Shown here: piece by piece, positions 1 through 6,322 of the stretch
Layout: every line of letters starts with the position of its first letter
Numbering within the stretch: position 1 is the stretch's first letter
Assembly: GCA_038150225.1 (NCBI GenBank)
Contig: JAYQWG010000029.1
Location: 1 to 25,128, forward strand
DNA: 25,128 nucleotides
Direction of reading: 5' to 3'
From: Lucifugimonas sp038150225
Lineage (GTDB): Bacteria > Chloroflexota > Dehalococcoidia > Lucifugimonadales > Lucifugimonadaceae
Translations under genes and position numbers: made by a program
Notes under the pieces: model-generated
What the model saw: the letters and a program-made list of their open reading frames with translations, nothing else
Database searches by the model: none
Told to the model about the DNA's origin: nothing

Positions 1-1097
1 CCGATTGTCCTCACAGCAACTTCGCCATCCACAACCGCTGGAATTTCCTCGACTGTACCGACACCGAGAATTCCGATTTCGGGCGGGTTGAGAAGAGGGT
101 CGAATGTGTCGACGTTGTAGTTGCTTAGATTTGTGATCGAGAAGGTGCTGCCAGTCATTTCGTCAATCGACAGGCTGTTCGACTTTGCTTTGCGAGCAAG
201 ATCACGAATCTCCTGTGCGATTTCCAGCAAAGACTTCTTGTCGGCATTCTTGATCACAGGAACAAGAAGTCCCTCGGGGATCGCCATGGCGACTCCGATG
301 TGAACTTCGTCGAGAATTCTAATTTCATCGCCCACGAGATGAGCGTTTGCAACTGAAGACTCACTCAACGCACGTGCGACTGCCGCAATCACGAGGTCCT
401 GGTACTGCGGACGAATCTTGTGCTGTCGCCACTCGCCAACCAGCTCTCGCTGGAACGCGACGGTCTCGGTGATATCTACTTTTGAGGACAGCGTGACGCT
501 TGGGATAGCCGCACTCTCGGTCATTCGGCGAGCGATCGTGCCACGTAGTCCAGTGAGCTTGATCGTTTCCTTGACCGGAACGATTGACTCAGGTGCAGCG
601 TCGGCTGCTGGTGCACCACCGCCAGATGCTGCCGCTCGAACGTCGTCTTCGGTCACTCGACCGCTAGGGCCGGTTCCAACAACACCAGCGAGATCAACAC
701 CCATCTCCTTGGCGAGTCGTCGTGCTCGTGGCGTTACAACCTGCTTACCACCGCCTCGTGCAGGAGCGGCGGGAGCTGCAGCAGGAGCCGCGGGCGCAGC
801 TGGGGTTGATGCCGAACCACCAGCTGCTTTAGCTGCGGGTAGGTCAGATTCAGATTCGCCTTCCGCAAGGACGTATCCGAGAACAGTTCCTACATCTACT
901 ACTCGGCCTTCTTCGACGTCGATTCGTCCGAGCGTGCCGTCGGCAGTTGCTTCTACCTCGGCGTTTACCTTCGATGACTCGATCTCAACCAGTTGGTCGC
1001 CTTTGGCAACAGGATCGCCAACAGCTTTCAGCCACTTCACAACCTGGCCATCGTTCATCCCCATGCCCCACTGAGGCAGGATGATTGGTGTAGACAT
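1..1097 (-). CDS. Dihydrolipoamide acyltransferase (E2) of a 2-oxo acid dehydrogenase complex, 3' end missing
   Basis: This is the core E2 enzyme of a pyruvate-, acetoin- or branched-chain-type dehydrogenase complex, moving the acyl group from lipoyl-lysine to CoA. The N-terminal lipoyl domain (about residues 1-78) carries the lipoylation site ESSKVNAEVEA with Lys43. An Ala/Pro-rich linker follows (about 85-125), then an E1/E3-binding domain (VVTPRARRLAKEMGVDL to GRVTEDDV). The catalytic CAT domain starts near residue 170. About 365 codons lie in the window, and the frame runs off the left edge before the expected HxxxDG catalytic motif, so roughly 40-60 residues are missing. The ATG at 1097 has a good ribosome site (AGAAGG, 4-5 nt upstream). 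Together with the E1alpha and E1beta genes on the same strand it makes a complex, but two unrelated genes lie between. An E3 gene may lie beyond the left edge. Substrate specificity cannot be read from the sequence. Confidence 0.93.
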   Translation of the reverse strand, partial: MSTPIILPQWGMGMNDGQVVKWLKAVGDPVAKGDQLVEIESSKVNAEVEATADGTLGRIDVEEGRVVDVGTVLGYVLAEGESESDLPAAKAAGGSASTPAAPAAPAAAPAAPARGGGKQVVTPRARRLAKEMGVDLAGVVGTGPSGRVTEDDVRAAASGGGAPAADAAPESIVPVKETIKLTGLRGTIARRMTESAAIPSVTLSSKVDITETVAFQRELVGEWRQHKIRPQYQDLVIAAVARALSESSVANAHLVGDEIRILDEVHIGVAMAIPEGLLVPVIKNADKKSLLEIAQEIRDLARKAKSNSLSIDEMTGSTFSITNLSNYNVDTFDPLLNPPEIGILGVGTVEEIPAVVDGEVAVRTI

Positions 1098-1248
1098 AGA
1101 CCTTCTCTCGATCCGAATCACAGGCGCGGTGCAATTCGGTTTGCTCGAGTCTGATAACTCGAACCCTCAAATACTCATGAACGGTTCGCGCCGCCGGATA
1201 TCTTAGCGCAGATATACGGCAGTTCACCGCCTGATCGGGAGCAAGTTG

Positions 1249-2684
1249 CTACTCAGCGGGAACGAGTACCTGGCTCAACAGATGAGCGGTAGTGCCATCG
1301 GGAGCAACAACTATGCGGACCTGTTCGGCGCTGTCTTCAAATTCCCATCGGCTAATGACCATGTAGCCACCAGGACCGCTCCATGCTTCGAGAATCCCCG
1401 GCAACCCACTGCTTTCAGACACGATTTCCTGATTTTCATCGAACGTCTGTGACATCTCGAACATGAACTCACGAGCGTCTTCTGAGGTGTCCCACTCGGT
1501 AAACACGACCAGGGCTTGCTCCTCGCTTTCAGATTCGAATATCGCGTAAGCATCACCGCCCCATCCGGCAGCGGCCACACCCGCGTTGTCGCTTCCAATA
1601 GCTTCAAGCCAGGTCTTCAAGAAGAACTCACCTAGAACGTTCTCGGAATCGACCCTCCATCCATCTGCAAGATCGTCGGGTACGTCAACTTCTAGAGGTT
1701 CCTCGTTTTGCAGGTATTTTTCGGGGTGCAGTATTTGTTCCGTACTGAGCGGCGGCCTTTCGAAAGCATCGTCAACTGGCGAGAAATCACCGCCAGCAAT
1801 CAATGCGGCAACGAACTTCGCACCTTCCGTATACGGGAACTCGAGGCTTTGTTGTAGGAAGTAAGGTGATTCCGGTAGGTTTCCTTGAGCTTCCAACGCG
1901 TCTTGGAGAATTGCCGACAACTCGGCGAAGTCGAAATTGGCGAGCATGTACTGCGTTTGCGCTGTCGTCGCATCACCTTCTATTAGCGCCGAAATCGCAA
2001 TCGACATATCGTCGTTGTTCGCCAGTTCCTCGACCGCCTCCAGATCAAATGCGGCATCCTGCAAGCGGTGGACGTACTCGTGGGCGTAGGTCAGTTGAGC
2101 CTCACCATCTAGCTCGCTCGAATCATCTCCAAGTACGAAAAACTCTTCTTTTTCCGGGTCATACAACCCGAGTACCTGGCTGCCGAGCAGTTCGTCGTAG
2201 GTTTCTGCCAGATCGGAATTCTGCGGAATCACACCGAGCAACTTGAGTAGAGCCGACTCGTGATCGATCTGCGCAATAATCTCGGGATCTTCGAATTCTT
2301 CAGCCAGTCGATCACGCATCCCTTGCTCATCGACGAACCGGTGTTGAACAGGCGGTGGTGTGTCGATNNNNNNNNNNNNNNNNNNNNNNNNNNNNNNNNN
2401 NNNNNNNNNNNNNNNNNNNNNNNNNNNNNNNNNNNNNNNNNNNNNNNNNNNNNNNNNNNNNNNNNNNCACGCATCCCTTGCTCATCGACGAACCGGTGTT
2501 GAACAGGCGGTGGTGTGTCGATTCCACGAATTTCTTCGATTTCGCGTTCAATCGAACTCAGCAGTTCTTCAAGCGAAGGCGATTCCGCAGTTGGCTCTAA
2601 CGTCGGTTCTGGATCGCCGCCCGAACAGCTGATTGCCAACGCGAAAACTGTTGCCACCAAAAGTAGCAACAGTCGAGACCGCAT
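1249..2684 (-). CDS. Putative lipoprotein zinc metallopeptidase (HExxH), interrupted by a scaffold gap
   Basis: As printed the frame is broken, but deleting 155 bases (one copy of a 55-bp duplication plus 100 Ns) gives a continuous 426-residue protein. I chose the ATG at 2684 because it begins a lipoprotein signal: basic MRSR, a Leu-rich core, and AISC with Cys20 as the likely lipidated residue. A Pro/Glu-rich tether and a short acidic helix follow. The core has a zinc-protease signature, HEYVH at residues 150-154 (two His ligands and the catalytic Glu151), and EGDA about 30 residues later, where Glu184 could be the third ligand as in gluzincins. The C-terminal half is acidic and uncharacterised. 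The protein would be anchored outside the cytoplasmic membrane. It begins 22 nt after the dehalogenase stop codon and probably shares its transcript. Family membership beyond the metalloprotease motif is not established. Confidence 0.78.
2313..2522. repeat. Exact 55-bp direct duplication flanking the N gap
   Basis: Positions 2313-2367 and 2468-2522 are identical over 55 bp and abut the two sides of the 100-N run. The length is a common assembler k-mer size. Keeping one copy and removing the Ns restores the lipoprotein reading frame exactly, since 155 bases are removed and the remaining codons are in phase. I read this as two contig ends that overlap, not as a biological repeat. Confidence 0.9.
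2368..2467. other. 100-N scaffold gap, probably spurious
   Basis: The run is exactly 100 Ns, the usual placeholder for a gap of unknown size. The flanking duplication and the restored reading frame indicate that little or no sequence is really missing here. Confidence 0.95.
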
Positions 2685-2706
2685 CAGATTCTGGAGAGTT
2701 CCAGAG

Positions 2707-3414
2707 TCAAGGCAGAAGGGCATCGGACAATTCTGTGAAGTTGGTTACCGTCACGTCGGGCTCGTACATCTCGTACGTATCCTCGAACGGCAGGTCGTAC
2801 CTGTTCACATACGCACCGCGTAGACCGCAGGTTCTTGCGCCCATCACATCAAACGAATTTGCCGAAACCATGATGAGCTCACCAGGCTCCATTCCAAGGT
2901 TTCGGGCTGCACGACGGTAAACACCAGGCTTCGGCTTGAAGTAACCTGCCTCTTCAACAGAAATCACGCCATCGAAGTCGTACTTGATCCGGTTCTGGAC
3001 CAAATGGTCAAGGAACCACGGGTTTCCATTTGAGAGCGCAACCAGCTTGTATCGTTCACCAAGCCGGTCCAGCGCGGCAACGCACTCAGGGAAGGGTGAA
3101 AGCTCCTGCCAGCCAGCCATGAATGTGTCCACCTGATCAGGTGTAGGGTCGAGCTTGTTAGCCCGTGCGACATATACAAACGCCTTCTGAACAGTTTCGA
3201 GATATCCGGAGTGACCCAATTCAACAAGAGTGTCCTGGTACTGCTCAATTCGCTGTCGGTACCGAAGCTGCTGCCACATAGCTGCGGGATCAATGTCTGA
3301 CCCTCGGGTATCCAGGAAAATCTTCAGGTGCGGAGTAAGTGAACCACCTAGGTCGAGAACGGTCCCGAACAGATCAAATGTAAGCGCTTTGCAGTCCTCG
3401 AACACGGAGTTCAC
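2707..3414 (-). CDS. Haloacid dehalogenase, type II (L-2-haloacid dehalogenase family)
   Basis: This 235-residue HAD-superfamily hydrolase has the usual length for type II haloacid dehalogenases. Motif I is DLFGTVLD with nucleophile Asp14. An Arg-rich RYRQR (residues 51-55) sits where the substrate-binding Arg of L-2-haloacid dehalogenases lies. Motif II is LSNGN (Ser128). Lys160 or Lys162 lies in FKPKPGVY. SANSFD (Ser184, Asn186, Asp189) matches the S-x-N-x-x-D motif typical of type II enzymes. The family hydrolyses L-2-haloacids to D-2-hydroxyacids through an aspartyl ester, but many members have other or unknown substrates. The start is GTG at 3414, supported by a strong ribosome site (GAAAGGAA, 7 nt spacing). 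The next in-frame ATG would remove motif I. The gene follows the terminator after the E1beta gene, so it probably has its own promoter. Confidence 0.88.
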   Translation of the reverse strand: MNSVFEDCKALTFDLFGTVLDLGGSLTPHLKIFLDTRGSDIDPAAMWQQLRYRQRIEQYQDTLVELGHSGYLETVQKAFVYVARANKLDPTPDQVDTFMAGWQELSPFPECVAALDRLGERYKLVALSNGNPWFLDHLVQNRIKYDFDGVISVEEAGYFKPKPGVYRRAARNLGMEPGELIMVSANSFDVMGARTCGLRGAYVNRYDLPFEDTYEMYEPDVTVTNFTELSDALLP

Positions 3415-3491
3415 TGTTTGTTCCTTTCAACGGTCGCGCGGTTATCGGACAGATATCGAACTTAGCCTACCCGCGAATCGGCCAAGGCGTG

Positions 3492-3518
3492 AAAAACAAA
3501 AACCCCGATTGCTCGGGG
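3492..3518 (-). terminator. Rho-independent terminator after the E1beta gene
   Basis: On the minus strand a perfect 6-bp stem (CCCCGA/TCGGGG, 4-nt loop, 3503-3518) is followed by TTTTTGTTTTT. It lies about 35 nt past the E1beta stop and separates the E1 genes from the dehalogenase, lipoprotein and E2 genes. Confidence 0.85.
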
Positions 3519-3552
3519 CTTTCGTCCTCTATTTCTAATCAAGCCTTCGGCT

Positions 3553-4536
3553 TTAGTCCAGCGTTCGCCTTACCGCTGCCGCAATCTTCTCTACGTTCGG
3601 GTAAACGTGCTTTTCGAGCGACGGCGTGTAGGGAATGTGGACCTGCTCCGAAGCAACCTTCTGAATCGGTGCCTGGAGCGACCAGAATCCTTCCTCTGCC
3701 ACGATCGAAGCAATCTCAGAAGCTGCACTGCAAACCTTGTGAGCAGGGTCAGCAACAACGAGTCGCCCCGTCTTCTCGACAGAGTTCAGAATGGCCTGCT
3801 TGTCGAGTGGAACCAGCGTTCTAGGGTCAATAACCTCAACCGAGATACCTTCACCTGCAAGTTGGTCAGCAACTGCCGCAGCGTGGTTCACAGATCCACC
3901 AATACCAACGATTGTGCAGTCCGTTCCTTCCCGCACCACTTTGGCTTCGCCGAACGGGACAACCAGCTCGCCCTGAGCGAGCGTGTCGTTGTCGGGTATT
4001 TCACCACGCATTCCAAAGAGGGTTCCATCTTCGAAAACGATTGTTGGATCGTCGTCGCGAACCGCTGCCTTTAGGAGACCCTTCATATCAGCCGGGTTCG
4101 AAGGTACAACTACCTTGATCCCGGGCATGTTCATGAACATTGGGTACGAGCGGTCTGAGTGGTGAGCTGCCGATCCACCGCCGTAGAACATGGTTGCTCG
4201 GTATACAACTGGCAGGGTTGCCTGCCCACCGAACATGTATCGCATCTTTGCTGCCTGGCTAATGAGCTGGTCCATTCCAACCCACATGAAACTGGTCAGG
4301 GTTTCTACGATAGGTCGCATTCCAACAAGTGACGCGCCAACCGCAGCTCCAAAGAAGCCGTTTTCTGAAAGCGGAGTATCAAGAACACGCTTGCCACCGA
4401 ACTCATCTAGCAAGTCGGCAGTTGCGCCATACACTGCTCGCCGAATGTCTTCACCCATGATGAAAACATTCTCGTCGCGGCGCATCTCTTCTTTGATCGC
4501 CTCGTTGATTGCTTCTACAAATACTGTTTGAGCCAT
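3553..4536 (-). CDS. 2-oxo acid dehydrogenase E1 component, beta subunit (pyruvate/acetoin type)
   Basis: This is the beta subunit of the thiamine-diphosphate-dependent E1 heterotetramer, 327 residues, full length for the family. The N-terminal pyrimidine-binding domain has GEDI (28-31), and RVLDTPLSENG, in which Glu58 is the conserved ThDP-activating glutamate. HHSDRSYPMFMNMPG (125-139) carries the conserved His126. The C-terminal transketolase-like domain includes VEVIDPRTLVPLD. The ATG at 4536 lies 45 nt downstream of the E1alpha stop with an AGG-type ribosome site, so the two subunits are almost certainly cotranscribed. A terminator follows the gene. The sequence resembles PdhB and AcoB about equally, so I do not assign a symbol. 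Confidence 0.94.
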   Translation of the reverse strand: MAQTVFVEAINEAIKEEMRRDENVFIMGEDIRRAVYGATADLLDEFGGKRVLDTPLSENGFFGAAVGASLVGMRPIVETLTSFMWVGMDQLISQAAKMRYMFGGQATLPVVYRATMFYGGGSAAHHSDRSYPMFMNMPGIKVVVPSNPADMKGLLKAAVRDDDPTIVFEDGTLFGMRGEIPDNDTLAQGELVVPFGEAKVVREGTDCTIVGIGGSVNHAAAVADQLAGEGISVEVIDPRTLVPLDKQAILNSVEKTGRLVVADPAHKVCSAASEIASIVAEEGFWSLQAPIQKVASEQVHIPYTPSLEKHVYPNVEKIAAAVRRTLD

Positions 4537-4581
4537 TGCTTTAATTACCTGTGAAAATTCTTTCTTCGACTGACTTCGGGT

Positions 4582-5571
4582 TTACGGGAGCGGAATCGGG
4601 TTCGCCCACATGTCGTCGAACAGCTCTGACTCTTCCGGGAACGGGCTGTTTCGAGCGAACTCGGTCGCCTTCTCAACCTCTTCCTGGGTTTCAGCATTGA
4701 TGGCGTCGCACTCTTCACGAGTTGCGATTCCCTGAGAAATGATCGCGTTCTCGAGAATGTCGAGCGGGTCGCGTTTGCGCCACTCGTCAATCTCAGACTG
4801 CTCGCGGTACTCACCACGTCGTACTCGGCCCAGACCCAGTGAGTGCTCTTCATATCGGTAGGTAAGACCTTCGATTAGTGTCGGTCCTTCGCCTGCGCGT
4901 GCTCGTCGTACAGCCTCAGCAGTCGCCTCGTACATTGCGATGGCGTCCTGACCGTCTACCAGTAGTCCCGGCATGTTGTACGCCGAAGCTCGGTCGGAGA
5001 CGTGCTCGACAGCAACCGTGTCATCGTATGAAGTTGTTACCGCGTACTGGTTGTTCTCACAAACGAAAATAACCGGGAGGTTCCAGACAGAAGCAAGGTT
5101 CATCGACTCGTGCAATGCACCCTGGTTCGAAGCACCGTCACCGAAAAAGACCAGCGAAACGAACTCTTCGCCCTTGATGTGTGCTGCCAACGCTGCACCA
5201 ACTGCAACGGGAACGGAAGAGCCGAGAATTCCCGACTCACCAAGAATTCCTACGGAGAAGTCTGCAAGGTGCATTGAACCGCCCTTGCCTTTGCAATACC
5301 CATCGACTCGACCGTAAAGCTCGGCCATTGCCTTATCGACGCGACCGCCTTTGGCAATCGGGTGACCGTGTGATCGGTGGTTACCGGCAATGTAATCCGT
5401 ATCTTCCAGGGCAGCGCACGCACCAACCGCTACAGCCTCTTCACCGATGTATGGGTGAGCAGCACCTGTGAATTCACCGGCAGAGTGAACTTCCATGACC
5501 TTCAACTCGAAGTTTCGGATCATCCACATTCGGCGCAGCATCAACAACAACAAATCGCGGTCGATATCCAA
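4582..5571 (-). CDS. 2-oxo acid dehydrogenase E1 component, alpha subunit (pyruvate/acetoin type)
   Basis: This is the alpha subunit of the E1 decarboxylase, 329 residues. The thiamine-diphosphate motif is visible as GDGASNQG (144-151) and ends at CENNQYAV with the paired Asn173-Asn174. NHRSHGHPIAKG (64-75) and KGKGGSMH (94-101) are further hallmarks of the family. The start is TTG at 5571. It is supported by GAGAGG 6-7 nt upstream and by conservation of the RDLLLLMLRRMWMIRNFE segment, which an internal ATG would cut. Upstream is a leader of about 120 nt with a stable hairpin and a consensus TATAAT. It heads the E1alpha-E1beta operon. It could belong to an acetoin or pyruvate dehydrogenase; the neighbours do not settle which. 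Confidence 0.94.
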   Translation of the reverse strand: MDIDRDLLLLMLRRMWMIRNFELKVMEVHSAGEFTGAAHPYIGEEAVAVGACAALEDTDYIAGNHRSHGHPIAKGGRVDKAMAELYGRVDGYCKGKGGSMHLADFSVGILGESGILGSSVPVAVGAALAAHIKGEEFVSLVFFGDGASNQGALHESMNLASVWNLPVIFVCENNQYAVTTSYDDTVAVEHVSDRASAYNMPGLLVDGQDAIAMYEATAEAVRRARAGEGPTLIEGLTYRYEEHSLGLGRVRRGEYREQSEIDEWRKRDPLDILENAIISQGIATREECDAINAETQEEVEKATEFARNSPFPEESELFDDMWANPIPLP

Positions 5572-5601
5572 TTCAAACCTCTCGGGATTTGAGCCGGAAA
5601 G

Positions 5602-5621
5602 AGGACCGCCTTGCGGTTCCT
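5602..5621 (-). other. Hairpin in the 5' leader of the E1alpha gene
   Basis: ACCGC/GCGGT forms a perfect stem around a 3-nt loop, extended by three more pairs past one bulged base. It lies about 30 nt upstream of the TTG start, inside the leader expected from the TATAAT at 5700-5705. No T-run follows it, so it is not an obvious terminator. Its role is unknown. Confidence 0.4.
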
Positions 5622-5699
5622 TCTCTCCAACTCGAACAAACTAAGAAATATTGGGAAATTCGCAGTTCGGGGGAACAGCGCGTCCCAACTGACTGCGGG

Positions 5700-5705
5700 A
5701 TTATA
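5700..5705 (-). promoter_or_regulatory. Candidate -10 element for the E1 operon
   Basis: The minus strand reads TATAAT, a perfect sigma-70 -10 hexamer, about 130 nt upstream of the E1alpha start and downstream of the DUF1294 stop. No good -35 sits at 16-18 nt, so the call rests on the -10 alone. A 5-bp perfect inverted repeat (CACCC/GGGTG, 5717-5729) lies just upstream. Confidence 0.4.
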
Positions 5706-5745
5706 GACCGCTAGTTCACCCTATGGGTGGGCGCAATTGGATGAA

Positions 5746-6045
5746 TTACTTCTGAACGGTAAAGAACACAATTGCGGCAATTCCCGCGACATTCAAAATG
5801 ATCGAGACACCGTATTGAACCTGAAACGATAGCTTCGCTGTCTTATGCCGAATTCGACGCATAACCCAGATTCCCAGAGGCCAGCCTCCAACTAGAGCCC
5901 AAACTAGGAGCGCCTGTTCGCTAATCCTTCGCTGACCCGAAACAGCGCGACGTTTATCTAGCCAGAGTGCGACCGCTGAACCGACGTTCACGGCGATGAC
6001 GTAAACGATTATTGTGATGGCGATTTGCTGGGCGGAAAATTCCAT
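5746..6045 (-). CDS. DUF1294 family small membrane protein
   Basis: This 99-residue protein has an N-terminal membrane helix (about 7-28), then DKRRA and a second hydrophobic stretch LLVWALVGGWPLGIWVM. RHKTAK and a C-terminal helix (about 78-96) complete it. The pattern of DK-x-x-A, an R-I-S-E turn, G-G-W-P and R-H-K-T-x-K is the signature of DUF1294, whose function is unknown. The ATG at 6045 gives the expected family length. It stands alone, divergent from gyrB, with about 275 nt between the two starts. Confidence 0.85.
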   Translation of the reverse strand: MEFSAQQIAITIIVYVIAVNVGSAVALWLDKRRAVSGQRRISEQALLVWALVGGWPLGIWVMRRIRHKTAKLSFQVQYGVSIILNVAGIAAIVFFTVQK

Positions 6046-6322
6046 TTACTAAGTCTGACTCGGAACAGGATGCATTTTTTACCCTAGAGAAGCATTGATT
6101 CTCGAACTTGAAACAAACTTAGCGGAACATGGCAAAAAATGGTAGAATTTGGCCCTCGTTTGCGGGTCACGCAGACGACTGTGAACCGACTGATTTTTGT
6201 CCCAGTTTTTGAAACGCCAACAAAAGTTTGAGTTGTGCCTGAAAACAGGCAGGTTTTCATAGACTGAATAAACTCAGTAAATCGGTGAGCAAACAGTGCA
6301 GCCCATCTGGTAAGGACCACTA

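Noticed and set aside
418..1074. Long plus-strand frame rich in Ala, Ser, Thr and Pro
   Set aside because: It is antisense to the E2 linker and lipoyl domain. The composition comes from the Ala/Pro-rich linker and no domain is visible.
1144..1161. Inverted repeat TCGAGT/ACTCGA upstream of the E2 gene as a terminator or operator
   Set aside because: Only a 6-bp stem with no T-run or known operator pattern, and common by chance at this length.
2313..2522. 55-bp duplication as a transposon target site or biological direct repeat
   Set aside because: It exactly abuts a 100-N placeholder, and removing it restores the gene, which fits contig overlap.
3607..4074. Plus-strand frames across the E1 genes
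   Set aside because: Antisense shadows of well-conserved E1beta and E1alpha coding sequence, with no recognisable domain.
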